From: an uncultured Clostridia bacterium
GTDB taxonomy: Bacteria; Bacillota; Clostridia; Monoglobales; Monoglobaceae
Direction: 5' to 3'
DNA: 64,000 bases
Assembly (NCBI GenBank): GCA_947631965.1
Contig: CANRNL010000010.1
Coordinates: 1-64,000, forward strand
The stretch's first letter is position 1, and each line of letters opens with the position of its first letter. Position numbers and translations under genes: made by a program. Below the pieces are notes generated by a model. It was given only the letters and a program-made list of their open reading frames with translations. It was not told where the DNA came from and did not search any database. Below are positions 43,652-54,554 of this stretch, piece by piece.

Positions 43652-45691
43652 TTGAGGCGTGATAACAGCTCTCTTAAATATATAATTTCATATATCGTAA
43701 TCGGGATATTCGCCGTTTTTTGCGTTTGCAGACTTATAAATCTGCAAATCGTCAAGGGAAACGATTACCGCGAGCAGGCGGAGAGCCGTCTTGTGAGAAC
43801 GTATGCGGTAAAAGCGCCCAGAGGCGAGTTTTTGGACAGATACGGTCGTCCGCTCATTTCGAACAGAATGGGCTTTTATATTCAATGCTCCAAAACCTCG
43901 GCTTCAAATGAGGAATTGAACCGCACCATACTTAGGCTTATCAATATCGTGAGCGAGGAAAACGGAGAATATATCCGCGAGCTACCGATAGAGGGCTATC
44001 CGTATGAGTTTAATTTTACCGACGATTCAAGCGAGAGCAAAGAAGATAAGATAAACAACTGGAAATCCGAAAATAAGTTTGACGACAACGCGAGCACGAG
44101 CGACATAATAGATGAGCTTAAAGAAAAATACGAAATTTCGGACGATTACACCAAGCAGGAGCAGGGTGATATAGCGGCTGTTCGGTATTCTATGGAGCAA
44201 AAGAGCTTCAGCGCCAACAATCCGTACACCTTTGCAAGCGATGTAAGTATGAACGTTGTGCAAAAGGTAAAGGAGCAAAGCAATTCGCTCATCGGCGTAA
44301 ACATAGAGGTCGAGCCTGTGCGAAGCTATGACTGCGGAAGCCTTGCGGCGCACATACTCGGCAGGACCGACGTTATATACAAAGAGGAGTACGAGGAGCT
44401 TAGAGAAGAGGGCTACGGAATGAACGACATCATCGGCAAGGATGGGCTTGAAAAGGTTCTCGAAAAGTATCTTAAGGGTACCGACGGGTATAAGAGCGTC
44501 GAGCAGACAAAGAGAGGAAATGTTTCTTCGGTACTCGGAAGCCGTGACGCGGTTTCGGGAAATTATGCGGTTTTGACGCTGGACAGAGAGTTGCAGAAAA
44601 CCACGGAGGAATCGCTCGCCAAAAGGCTCGGCGAGGCACGGAGCGCACTCGGCGCGGAGGCGTACAGCGGCGCGGCGGTAGCGGTTGAAATTTCGACCGG
44701 CGACATACTCGCCTGTGCGACCTATCCCACATACGACCCCGAAGAGTACACCGAAAAGTATGACGAGCTGTTAAACGACCCCACAAAGCCACTGTTCAAC
44801 AGAGCGCTGGACGGCATTTTCACGCCCGGCTCGACGTTTAAGCCGTTGGTTGCGGTGGCGGCTTTGGAGGAGGGCGTAATAACTCCCGAAACGCGTATTT
44901 ACGATAACGGAATTTATATGTATTATGCGCCGTCTTATACGCCGACCTGTCTGGCGTATAAGAGCGGATATTCGCATGGCAACATAAATGTTTCTCAGGC
45001 TATCGCGGTGTCATGCAATTACTTTTTCTATGATATAGGGCGCAGAACCACGATTGAAACGATTGACAAGTACGCGGACTTCTTCGGCCTGGGCAAGGCG
45101 ACGGGTGTTGAGCTTCAGGAGAACGAGGGCGTAGTCGCAAGCCCCGAATATCGGGAAAAGCATAATATGGAATGGCAGCCCGGCGATACGATTCAGGCGG
45201 CGATAGGTCAGTCGGACAATATGTATACGCCGCTCCAGCTCGCCAATTATATTGCCGCGTTTTTAAATCACGGAACGCGCTATAAGCTTCATTTTGTCAA
45301 GGAAGTGCGCGACTACGAAACCGGCGACGCGGTGTTTAAAAATTCCCCTCTTGCCGAGTCCGAGTTTAAAATAAGCGACTCTACCTTTGAGGCGGTCAAA
45401 AAGGGTATGCTCGGCGTTACGGAAGACGGTACGGCGAGGAACGTTTTCGCGGATTTCCCCGTGGAGGTTGGCGGAAAGACAGGTACCGCCGAAGTCGGAA
45501 CAGGCTCGGATAACGTGCTGTTTGTGGGATTTGCGCCGTATGATAATCCGCAGATAGCGGTTGCGGTAGTGCTGGAACACGGCAAGTCAAGCTCGTATGC
45601 TTCCGCCGTTGCGAGGGATATTTTTGAAAAATATCTTGAGCTTGACGAGGTGGAGGATGATGTGCGCCCGTTCAATAAGCTTTTGCCTTGA
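43652..45691 (+). CDS. mrdA: Penicillin-binding protein 2-type transpeptidase (elongasome)
   Basis: The 679-residue class B PBP has an N-terminal membrane anchor (YIISYIVIGIFAVFCVCRL), the dimerisation segment with APRGEFLDRYGRPL, and the transpeptidase domain with STFK (S394, K397), SCN (VSCNYFF) and KTGTAE. It cross-links peptidoglycan during elongation. TTG 43652 is chosen because AAGGGTGA stands about 7 bp ahead; GTG 43643 is the alternative. No PASTA repeats, so it is not a SpoVD/PBP2x type. RodA, its usual partner, is not next to it. Confidence 0.9.
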   Translation: MRRDNSSLKYIISYIVIGIFAVFCVCRLINLQIVKGNDYREQAESRLVRTYAVKAPRGEFLDRYGRPLISNRMGFYIQCSKTSASNEELNRTILRLINIVSEENGEYIRELPIEGYPYEFNFTDDSSESKEDKINNWKSENKFDDNASTSDIIDELKEKYEISDDYTKQEQGDIAAVRYSMEQKSFSANNPYTFASDVSMNVVQKVKEQSNSLIGVNIEVEPVRSYDCGSLAAHILGRTDVIYKEEYEELREEGYGMNDIIGKDGLEKVLEKYLKGTDGYKSVEQTKRGNVSSVLGSRDAVSGNYAVLTLDRELQKTTEESLAKRLGEARSALGAEAYSGAAVAVEISTGDILACATYPTYDPEEYTEKYDELLNDPTKPLFNRALDGIFTPGSTFKPLVAVAALEEGVITPETRIYDNGIYMYYAPSYTPTCLAYKSGYSHGNINVSQAIAVSCNYFFYDIGRRTTIETIDKYADFFGLGKATGVELQENEGVVASPEYREKHNMEWQPGDTIQAAIGQSDNMYTPLQLANYIAAFLNHGTRYKLHFVKEVRDYETGDAVFKNSPLAESEFKISDSTFEAVKKGMLGVTEDGTARNVFADFPVEVGGKTGTAEVGTGSDNVLFVGFAPYDNPQIAVAVVLEHGKSSSYASAVARDIFEKYLELDEVEDDVRPFNKLLP

Positions 45692-45706
45692 TTTTTACGG
45701 GACTTT

Positions 45707-45759
45707 TTATACAAATTGTATAAAAATTGTTTGACTTTGAAGCTTGATTATGTTATATT
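45707..45759 (+). promoter_or_regulatory. minD promoter with upstream palindrome
   Basis: TTGACT (45731-45736) and TATATT (45754-45759) are 17 bp apart. Just upstream is the dyad TTATACAA-A-TTGTATAA (45707-45723), which includes TACA-AAT-TGTA, the same arrangement as in the blaI-like promoter. The dyad is AT-rich, so chance cannot be excluded. Confidence 0.55.
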
Positions 45760-45788
45760 TTAAATAGATGAATTTGGGAGTTGTGATA

Positions 45789-46586
45789 ATGGCTCAGATA
45801 ATTGTTTTCACTTCGGGTAAAGGCGGCGTCGGAAAGACCACTCTTTGCGCGAATGTCGGGTTCTGCCTTGCCTCTCTCGGAAAACGGGTTTTGCTTATAG
45901 ATACGGATACGGGCCTCAGGGATTTGGACGTACTGCTCGGCGTCGGAGATAAGGTGGTATATGACCTTTGCGACGTGATATTTGACAAGTGCGAGCCTTC
46001 CGAGGCGCTTGTGGACTGCGGAAAAACGACTTCGGATGCGGGGCTGTTCCTGCTTTCGGCTTCTCAGACAAAGACGCAGGAGGATATTCCCGACGATGGT
46101 ATAAAAAGGGTTTGCGCCCTGTTTTCGGATAAATTCGATTACATACTGCTTGACTGTCCGGCGGGCATCGAGCGAGGATTCAAGAATGTTATTACGGCCG
46201 CGGATATAGTTATAATAGTCGCAACGCCCGACATAGTTTCGATAAGAGACGCAGAAAAGGCGGTGTACGAAGCTGAACGCCTCAGCGATGCGGCGTGCTA
46301 TCTCGCAATAAATAAATTTTCACCTATTCTTGCGAAAGACGGAGCCGCGGCGAGTATAGAAAACGTGGTCGACTTTTTGAATATCGACCTGATAGGCGTT
46401 GTGCCGAGCGACGACGAGGTAATAGCCTGCAATAACAAGGGCTATCCGTTCGCGTCAAAAAAAGATTGTTTTGCCGCAAAAGGGGTTGAAAATTTAAGCA
46501 GGAGAATTACGGGCGAAACGGTTCAGCTTATGGATTTTGAGAAAAAGCGCGGATTCTTCAAAAAATTGTTCGGTAAACAGAAATAA
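45789..46586 (+). CDS. minD: Septum site-determining ATPase MinD
   Basis: The 265-residue product has the deviant Walker A motif SGKGGVGKTTLCAN, the switch I region DTDTGLRDLDVLLG, LLDCPAGIE as switch II, and a C-terminal amphipathic membrane-targeting helix (RGFFKKLFGKQK). MinD recruits MinC to poles to block FtsZ assembly. ATG 45789 follows GGGAG. MinC normally precedes it and MinE or RodA may follow; none is here, so partners must lie elsewhere or be absent. Confidence 0.93.
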   Translation: MAQIIVFTSGKGGVGKTTLCANVGFCLASLGKRVLLIDTDTGLRDLDVLLGVGDKVVYDLCDVIFDKCEPSEALVDCGKTTSDAGLFLLSASQTKTQEDIPDDGIKRVCALFSDKFDYILLDCPAGIERGFKNVITAADIVIIVATPDIVSIRDAEKAVYEAERLSDAACYLAINKFSPILAKDGAAASIENVVDFLNIDLIGVVPSDDEVIACNNKGYPFASKKDCFAAKGVENLSRRITGETVQLMDFEKKRGFFKKLFGKQK

Positions 46587-46640
46587 AAAATAAAATGGAA
46601 ATATATGACATAATTTTTTTGGCAAGGGGATGAAAAAGGT

Positions 46641-47045
46641 ATGAATATTGCTTTAATAGCGCATGATAAGAAAAAAGAATTGATGGTTGATTTTTGTATA
46701 GCGTACAGCGGAATTTTAAAGAAACACAAGCTGTGTGCGACGGGTACGACGGGAAAGCTCGTCGCTGACGCGACGGGTCTGGATATCGATATGTTTTTGG
46801 CAGGCTCGCAAGGCGGCGACCAGCAAATAGGAGCGCGTATAGCGTACAATGAAATTGACTTGCTGCTGTTCTTCCGCGACCCTCTGACTCCGCAGACATA
46901 CGAGCCGTCAATTTCCTCGCTGTTCAGACTGTGTGATATACATAACATACCCCTCGCCACAAATCTGGCGACGGCGGAGGTTATGATAAAAGGACTGGAG
47001 CGCGGCGATATTGACTGGCGCGACATTGTAAATCCCAAAAAATAG
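46641..47045 (+). CDS. mgsA: Methylglyoxal synthase
   Basis: The 134-residue product converts dihydroxyacetone phosphate to methylglyoxal when phosphate is scarce. Motifs: [19 protein letters not shown] with the phosphate-binding residues, [13 protein letters not shown] with the catalytic Asp, and [25 protein letters not shown] lies ahead of ATG 46641. It follows minD by 54 bp, a pairing frequent in Clostridia. Confidence 0.95.
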   Translation: MNIALIAHDKKKELMVDFCIAYSGILKKHKLCATGTTGKLVADATGLDIDMFLAGSQGGDQQIGARIAYNEIDLLLFFRDPLTPQTYEPSISSLFRLCDIHNIPLATNLATAEVMIKGLERGDIDWRDIVNPKK

Positions 47046-47047
47046 GT

Positions 47048-47935
47048 TTAAACCTCATCCATTGTAATTAAAACGCCCTTTTTCACAAGGGCGTTTATTA
47101 TTTCGCTCTCGGTTACCGCTTTTTTGATTTTTGTGCTTTCGTCCATAATCACAGCCACATAGTACCGGCTGAAGTTTATTTTTTTCAATATAAGCCTCGC
47201 GGGAGTTTTGCCGCGTACCGCCACCGAGGTTATATTTACCGCCCTGCCGTCTATTTTGCTTTCGGAACATATAAATTCCTTTACAACCGCCGCGTTTATC
47301 GCGCGATGCTCGTAAGAAAGATTGCCGAGCATAAACGCACCAATCAGGATAAGAGAAAAGTTGAAGTCGGACGTGAGCAGCAGAAATACCGATACGCCGA
47401 AAATCAGCAGAATTAAGACGCGGCTCAGCTTAAGCGAGGTGTTGTACGCCCGCACGGTACCGCAGAATTTTGAAAGCGAGGCTTTGAAAATTCTGCCGCC
47501 GTCGAGAGGCAGCGCGGGAATTAAATTTACGGCGCACAGAGCGATATTTATTTTTGCCGCATATTCGAGGCGCTCCGAGCCGCCGAAAAAATAAAAATTT
47601 TTTTGTATTATGAAAATTATTGCCGCGGCAAACAGGCTGAACGCAGGTCCCGCGGCGGCGATAATAATTTCGCTGTCGGGATTTTTGATTATGTTGTCGG
47701 ACAGCTTCGCGCTTATTCCGAGCGGCATAACCTCAACGCGCAATATCTTGACTCCGCGCCGCTTTGCGGCGAGTATGTGCGCGGCTTCGTGAAGCGCGGC
47801 GGATATGTATGACAGGATGAAAATTTCAAAAAATCCGTATATGTATGAGAATATGAGCAGGGCGGCAAAGCCGATGCTTATTTTAAGGCGCCTGCCGAGC
47901 TTTATGTATAATATTTTATTCAAAACTCTCCGCAT
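47048..47935 (-). CDS. spoIVFB: SpoIVFB-type M50 intramembrane metalloprotease
   Basis: The 295-residue membrane protein has about five hydrophobic segments, the zinc site LHEAAHILAAKRRG and the third-ligand motif IPALPLDGGRIFK. In B. subtilis SpoIVFB cleaves pro-sigma-K in the mother cell. A C-terminal region of about 80 residues (AINAAVVKEFICSESKIDGR onwards) lies where the CBS-like domain of SpoIVFB is found. Its gene overlaps the partner gene upstream by 20 bp. The place between mgsA and the radical SAM pair is typical for Clostridia. Confidence 0.85.
   Translation of the reverse strand: MRRVLNKILYIKLGRRLKISIGFAALLIFSYIYGFFEIFILSYISAALHEAAHILAAKRRGVKILRVEVMPLGISAKLSDNIIKNPDSEIIIAAAGPAFSLFAAAIIFIIQKNFYFFGGSERLEYAAKINIALCAVNLIPALPLDGGRIFKASLSKFCGTVRAYNTSLKLSRVLILLIFGVSVFLLLTSDFNFSLILIGAFMLGNLSYEHRAINAAVVKEFICSESKIDGRAVNITSVAVRGKTPARLILKKINFSRYYVAVIMDESTKIKKAVTESEIINALVKKGVLITMDEV
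47071..47104 (+). terminator. Terminator-like hairpin for mgsA within the 3' end of the convergent gene
   Basis: AAACGCCCTT (47071-47080), loop TTTCAC and AAGGGCGTTT (47087-47096) make a 10-bp perfect stem followed by ATTATTT. It lies within the last codons of the convergent M50 gene and could end mgsA transcription. Confidence 0.45.
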
Positions 47936-48278
47936 TTTTATCCTCTGCCGATACGGCTTTTGCTTCCGCGCCGTCTTGCTCGTTTGTGTTGTTTGTACCG
48001 CCGTTTTGCTCGTTTTTTCCGAAAAATGTGTTTATGCTGTCAACCGCCCATTCAATATCGGGCTTGTAGGTTATCGCGCTTTTGACGTATTTTGCCGCGC
48101 TCTGCGCCGTCGGGTTCTGAGAGTAGGAAACCGCGACCGCCGCCGCGAGTATTGCAGCCGACCACAGCGTCTGCTTTAAAAGACCGTTCAAAAATCCCTT
48201 TTTAGCGCTGCCGCCGTTTTGAGCGTATTTTTTTGACTTCGCCGACGTTTTTCTGTATTTTCCGCGATATTCCTCCAT
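47916..48278 (-). CDS. Small SpoIVFA-like membrane protein lacking the LytM/M23 domain
   Basis: The 120-residue product has a basic N-terminal region (EEYRGKYRKTSAKSKKY), one membrane helix (TLWSAAILAAAVAVSYS), a segment SAAKYVKSAITYKPDIEWAV that resembles the linker of clostridial SpoIVFA/M23 proteins, and an acidic, Asn-rich tail. The M23 peptidase-like domain expected after the linker is absent. It is coupled to the SpoIVFB-type gene, and so may regulate or anchor it. AAAGGAGG precedes ATG 48278. Assignment rests mainly on position. Confidence 0.55.
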   Translation of the reverse strand: MEEYRGKYRKTSAKSKKYAQNGGSAKKGFLNGLLKQTLWSAAILAAAVAVSYSQNPTAQSAAKYVKSAITYKPDIEWAVDSINTFFGKNEQNGGTNNTNEQDGAEAKAVSAEDKNAESFE

Positions 48279-48349
48279 TTTTGAAGCCTCCTTTTTTTGT
48301 TTTGAACGTCCGTATATTTAAGTTTATTTGAGAGTTGTCCGTTTTATGC

Positions 48350-48378
48350 TTGAAAAATTTGTGATTTTGGTTTATTAT
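48350..48378 (+). promoter_or_regulatory. Promoter of the radical SAM gene pair
   Basis: TTGAAA (48350-48355), a 17-bp spacer and TATTAT (48373-48378) precede the ATG at 48411; GGAGG lies 8 bp before the start. Confidence 0.7.
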
Positions 48379-48410
48379 AGTGGCACGGCACAAAATTTCG
48401 GAGGAATAAT

Positions 48411-50264
48411 ATGCGCGGAAAATATGATGAAAAGCTTGAAAAAATATTGTGCGAGGTGCAAAAGCCCGCGCGTTATACGGGCAACGAGTTAAACAGCGTT
48501 CATAAGGAAAAGACGGACGGTATGGTTTCGTTCGCGTTTGCGTTTCCCGACCTGTACGAGATAGGTATGTCGCATCTCGGAATGAAAATTTTATATCATA
48601 TGCTTAACGAACGTTCCGATACGGTGTGCGAACGCGTGTTCGCGCCGTGGAGCGATATGGAACAGCTTATGCAAGATAACGATATTCCGCTTTTCAGCCT
48701 TGAAAGCAAGACTTCGGTGCGCGAGTTTGATATTGTCGGATTTACTCTGCAATATGAAATGAGTTACAGCAATGTTGTAAATATGCTCGCTCTTTCGCGT
48801 ATACCGCTCCGTTCGCGGGAGCGCGGCGACAGCGACCCGTTCGTGTGCGTCGGAGGTCCGTGCGCATACAACTGCGAGCCGCTTGCCGACATAATAGACT
48901 TTGCGGTTCTGGGCGAGGGCGAGGAGGTCAACGGCGAGCTTATAGACGCGTATAAGGAGTGGCGAGCCGAGGAGAAACCTACGCGCGAGAGCTATCTTGA
49001 AAGAATTGCGCGTATCGAAGGCGTTTACGTTCCGTCGTTTTACGACGTTGAGTATAACGCGGACAATACCGTAAAGTCGATAACGCCAAACCGCGGCTGT
49101 GCGCCCGCGAAAATCCGCAAAAGGATTATCGGTGATTTGGACAATGTTTTCTTTCCCGAAAAGCTGATAGTTCCGTTTATGGATATAGTGCATGACCGCA
49201 TTATGCTTGAAATTTTCAGAGGATGTATACGCGGCTGCCGCTTTTGTCAGGCGGGATATATTTACAGACCCGTGCGTGAAAAATCGGTTGACAGGCTGTG
49301 CGAAATCGCCGCAAATTCGATTGCCGCAACGGGATACGAGGAAATGTCGATATCCTCTCTCAGCACGAGCGACTACACAAAGCTCGGAGCGCTTGTGGAC
49401 GGCTTGCTCGATATTACCGAGAAAAAGCGCATAAATCTTTCGCTGCCGTCTTTGCGCGTCGATAACTTCTCTATGGAGCTTATGGAAAAAGTGCAGAAGG
49501 TGAAAAAGAGCGGACTTACTTTCGCGCCCGAAGCCGGAACTCAGAGGCTTCGGGACGTTATCAACAAAAATGTGCGCGAGGAGGATTTGGTGCGAACGGC
49601 GGGAATCGCGTTCGACGGCGGATATAACCATATAAAGCTGTATTTTATGATTGGACTTCCGACCGAAACCTATGACGACGTTGCGGGAATAAACGACCTT
49701 GCGCGCAAGGTCGTGGACGTTTATTACACTTTGCCCAAGGAGCGGAGAAAACGCGGCGTGAGTATCACGGTCAGCACATCATCCTTTGTGCCGAAGCCGT
49801 TTACGCCGTTTCAGTGGGAACCGCAGGACAGAATGGAAACCTTGGTCGACAAGCAAAAATTTTTAAAGGAAAAAATAACGACGAAAACCATTTCGTATAA
49901 TTGGCATCAAAGCGAGGTCAGCTTTTTGGAGGCGGTTTTCGCAAAGGGCGACAGACGGCTCGGAGAAGTCTTGATTTCTGCGCACGAAAAGGGCTGTAAG
50001 TTCGACGGCTGGAACGAATATTTCAGCTACGAAAAGTGGATGGCGGCTTTTGAAGAAAATAACATAGACCCCGAATTTTATGCGTACCGCAAAATTCCGT
50101 ACGACGAGGTGCTGCCGTGGGAGCATATAGACGTGGGCGTTACGAAAAAATTCCTAATCAAAGAGCATGAAAGGGCGATGGAGGGCGTTACAACTCCCTC
50201 CTGCCGCGAAAATTGCGCAGGCTGCGGCGCGGCTTCTTTCGGAGGGGGTGTGTGCTTTGAGTAA
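48411..50264 (+). CDS. B12-binding-domain radical SAM protein (TIGR03960 family)
   Basis: The 617-residue protein has an N-terminal cobalamin-binding-like domain (FPDLYEIGMSHLGMKI, GGPCAYNCEPLADIIDFAV) and a radical SAM domain with the 4Fe-4S motif CIRGCRFCQAGY, followed by PEAGTQRLRDVINKN and GLPTETYDD. The C-terminus holds two cysteine clusters (PSCRENCAGCGA). Function is unknown; it is always paired with the next gene, which suggests an RNA- or cofactor-modifying pair. The gene overlaps its partner by 8 bp. Confidence 0.9.
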   Translation: MRGKYDEKLEKILCEVQKPARYTGNELNSVHKEKTDGMVSFAFAFPDLYEIGMSHLGMKILYHMLNERSDTVCERVFAPWSDMEQLMQDNDIPLFSLESKTSVREFDIVGFTLQYEMSYSNVVNMLALSRIPLRSRERGDSDPFVCVGGPCAYNCEPLADIIDFAVLGEGEEVNGELIDAYKEWRAEEKPTRESYLERIARIEGVYVPSFYDVEYNADNTVKSITPNRGCAPAKIRKRIIGDLDNVFFPEKLIVPFMDIVHDRIMLEIFRGCIRGCRFCQAGYIYRPVREKSVDRLCEIAANSIAATGYEEMSISSLSTSDYTKLGALVDGLLDITEKKRINLSLPSLRVDNFSMELMEKVQKVKKSGLTFAPEAGTQRLRDVINKNVREEDLVRTAGIAFDGGYNHIKLYFMIGLPTETYDDVAGINDLARKVVDVYYTLPKERRKRGVSITVSTSSFVPKPFTPFQWEPQDRMETLVDKQKFLKEKITTKTISYNWHQSEVSFLEAVFAKGDRRLGEVLISAHEKGCKFDGWNEYFSYEKWMAAFEENNIDPEFYAYRKIPYDEVLPWEHIDVGVTKKFLIKEHERAMEGVTTPSCRENCAGCGAASFGGGVCFE

Positions 50265-50922
50265 ATACAGAATTAAATTTTCAAAGACGGGAATGGGAAA
50301 ATTCATTTCTCATCTCGACCTTCTCCGCGCGTTTAACAGAACGGTTACCCGCGCGGAACTTCCCGTGAGATATACGCAGGGCTTCAATCCTCACCAGATA
50401 GTGACGTTTGCGCTTCCGCTGTCGGTCGGCGTAGAGAGCGAAACCGAGTTTGTGGACATTGATTTTGAGGACGGAACGAGCTTTGATAAAATTTTAAACG
50501 GTCTTAATGAGAATTTTCCCGAAGATTTATATGCGATTTCGGTAAGCGAACCCGTGTTTAAGGCAAAGGATATATTTTCGGCGGAATACAGCGTTTCGAT
50601 AGATGCGGACTTCGGAAGGTCCGAAAAAAAGGTATCCGATTTTTTCGCCCAAAATGAATATATTGTTTTGAAAAAGAGCAAAAAAGGCGAAAAGGAAGTA
50701 AATCTTATGGACTTTATATACGAGGCGGATGTACTCAAAGAGAACGATAACCGCGCTGATATAAGGCTTGTCCTTGCGGCGGGCGGCGAAAAGAACATAA
50801 AACCCGATTTGGTGCTGGGCAGTCTCGAAAGTTATCTCACCCCGATAAAATTTGATTTGACGCATATACGGCGCACAAATATTTTTTGCAAAATACAAGA
50901 AAAAGTTGAAATTTTTTGTTGA
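50257..50922 (+). CDS. Radical SAM-associated protein (TIGR03936/DUF2344 family)
   Basis: The 221-residue product starts SKYRIKFSKTGMGKFISHLD and contains RYTQGFNPHQIVTFALPLSV, as in DUF2344. It is the constant partner of the TIGR03960 radical SAM protein. TTG 50257 is the start, behind GGAGGGGG; translation overlaps the upstream gene. In many Clostridia a ribonuclease G gene sits between it and rplU; here rplU follows directly. Confidence 0.88.
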   Translation: MSKYRIKFSKTGMGKFISHLDLLRAFNRTVTRAELPVRYTQGFNPHQIVTFALPLSVGVESETEFVDIDFEDGTSFDKILNGLNENFPEDLYAISVSEPVFKAKDIFSAEYSVSIDADFGRSEKKVSDFFAQNEYIVLKKSKKGEKEVNLMDFIYEADVLKENDNRADIRLVLAAGGEKNIKPDLVLGSLESYLTPIKFDLTHIRRTNIFCKIQEKVEIFC

Positions 50923-51036
50923 CAGGGCGTTTAACTTGTGCTAAAATATATCGGTAACCGCTCAGAAAAGGTTTTAAATCATTTGCTTAAATGTACCTTA
51001 ATTGGCGAGTCTTGGGTAATAGGAGGGATTACGATT
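50919..51036 (+). promoter_or_regulatory. rplU promoter and 5' leader
   Basis: TTGACA (50919-50924), a 17-bp spacer and TAAAAT (50942-50947) form a strong promoter that overlaps the end of the preceding gene. The following leader of about 80 nt may carry the L21 leader structure known upstream of rplU in Firmicutes; I could not confirm its fold by eye. AGGAGGGA precedes the rplU start. Confidence 0.6.
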
Positions 51037-51345
51037 ATGTACGCAGTTGTTGAAACAGGCGGAAAGCAGTACAAGGTTCAGGAAGGCGACGTTGTTTTTA
51101 TTGAAAAGCTCAATGCCGAGGCTGAAAGCTCGGTTACGTTCGACAAGGTTCTTGTTGTGGGCGGAGACGACGTTAAGATTGGCGCACCGTATGTTGACGG
51201 CGCTTCGGTTGAGGCTACTGTTTTGAAGAACGGAAAGTCCAAAAAGATTATAGTTTACAAGTATAAGTCTAAAAAGGGCTATCACAAGAAGCAGGGTCAC
51301 AGACAGCCTTACACAAAGGTTGAAATCAAGAAGATTAACGCGTAA
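51037..51345 (+). CDS. rplU: 50S ribosomal protein L21
   Basis: The 102-residue product begins [17 protein letters not shown] and ends with the conserved [19 protein letters not shown], the L21 signature. The ATG at 51037 has AGGAGGGA 8 bp ahead. It is followed by rpmA after 40 bp with no gene between; most Firmicutes carry the L27-processing protease gene prp in that gap. Confidence 0.97.
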   Translation: MYAVVETGGKQYKVQEGDVVFIEKLNAEAESSVTFDKVLVVGGDDVKIGAPYVDGASVEATVLKNGKSKKIIVYKYKSKKGYHKKQGHRQPYTKVEIKKINA

Positions 51346-51385
51346 TTTAAGATTTTAAATCGAGTTATAAGAGAGGTGTTATAAA

Positions 51386-51646
51386 ATGGCTCATAAGAAA
51401 GGTATGGGAAGTACCAAGAACGGCAGAGATTCCGAATCCAAGCGTCTCGGTACAAAGAAAGGCGACGGTCAGTTCGTTATGGCGGGAAACATTTTGGTTC
51501 GCCAGAGAGGTACCAAAATCCACCCCGGAATCAACGTAAAGAAGGGCAGCGACGATACTCTTTTTGCTCTGATTGACGGCAAGGTTAAATTTGAGCGCAA
51601 GGGCAAGGATAAGAAGCAAGTCTCGGTTTATGAGGTTGCTCAGTAA
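51386..51646 (+). CDS. rpmA: 50S ribosomal protein L27, without N-terminal extension
   Basis: The 86-residue product begins [18 protein letters not shown] and shows [20 protein letters not shown]. The N-terminal tail reaches the peptidyl transferase centre. In most Firmicutes L27 is made with an extension of about nine residues (LRLDLQFFA-type) that is cut off by Prp. Here the first residues are already in the mature form; an in-frame TAA lies six codons upstream, so no longer version exists. GAGAGGTG precedes the start. Confidence 0.97.
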   Translation: MAHKKGMGSTKNGRDSESKRLGTKKGDGQFVMAGNILVRQRGTKIHPGINVKKGSDDTLFALIDGKVKFERKGKDKKQVSVYEVAQ

Positions 51647-51670
51647 TTTTTTGCATTGAATTTGATTTTT

Positions 51671-53909
<2,239 letters not shown>

Positions 53910-54022
53910 ATTTTAACGCTCCGATTTATGTTTGTTTGTTAAAAATACTAACACAAATGTCGGTATTTGTCTATAATTTCGGGGCGCGAAATTAAAAATT
54001 CGGAAAATTTTCAAAAAAATGC

Positions 54023-54124
54023 TTGCAAAATGAAAAACAATGTGTTATTATATTATAGTTAAATTTCGGATAGTCCTCTGCCGCGCAGTTTTCGGTATGA
54101 ATGTCTCAGAGAAGGAGAAAAGAG
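54023..54124 (+). promoter_or_regulatory. rplS promoter and leader
   Basis: TTGCAA (54023-54028), a 17-bp spacer and TATTAT (54046-54051) are followed by a leader of about 65 nt with CCTCTG near 54075 and CAGAG near 54108 able to pair. This may be the L19 leader known in Firmicutes, but the match is not proven. GAAGGAG lies before the start. Confidence 0.6.
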
Positions 54125-54466
54125 ATGAACATTTTAGAGCAAATTACACAGGAACAGATAAGAACAGACCTCCCCGCGATTGCAATCGGTGATACGGTGC
54201 GTGTTTACGTTAAGGTTAAAGAGGGCAACAGAGAGAGAGTGCAGATGTTCGAAGGAACGGTTATCAAGAAGAACCACGGCGGTATTCAGGAAGTGTTTAC
54301 GGTAAGACGTATTTCTTACGGCGTAGGAGTTGAAAGAACTTTCCCCATCAATTCGCCTAATATTGACAGAATTGAAGTTGTAAGGCACGGACGTGTAAGA
54401 CGTTCCAAGCTGTATTACCTCAGAGACAGAGTAGGTAAGGCCGCTAAGGTAAAAGAAAAGCTTTAA
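54125..54466 (+). CDS. rplS: 50S ribosomal protein L19
   Basis: The 113-residue product shows [20 protein letters not shown] and [14 protein letters not shown] with [18 protein letters not shown], the L19 signature. ATG 54125 follows AGAAGGAG. L19 lies at the 30S-50S interface. It begins the group rplS-lepB-rbgA, which is conserved across Firmicutes. Confidence 0.97.
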   Translation: MNILEQITQEQIRTDLPAIAIGDTVRVYVKVKEGNRERVQMFEGTVIKKNHGGIQEVFTVRRISYGVGVERTFPINSPNIDRIEVVRHGRVRRSKLYYLRDRVGKAAKVKEKL

Positions 54467-54554
54467 GCAACTCATAAATGGCGATTATGTCGGTCATAAT
54501 CGTCATTTTTCTTCTGCTTTTATTTGAATTTTATTTTTGAAAAGGGGCGATATT

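Noticed and set aside
43652-45691. SpoVD or PBP2x
   Set aside because: No PASTA repeats, and it directly follows mreBCD, so an elongasome PBP2 is more likely.
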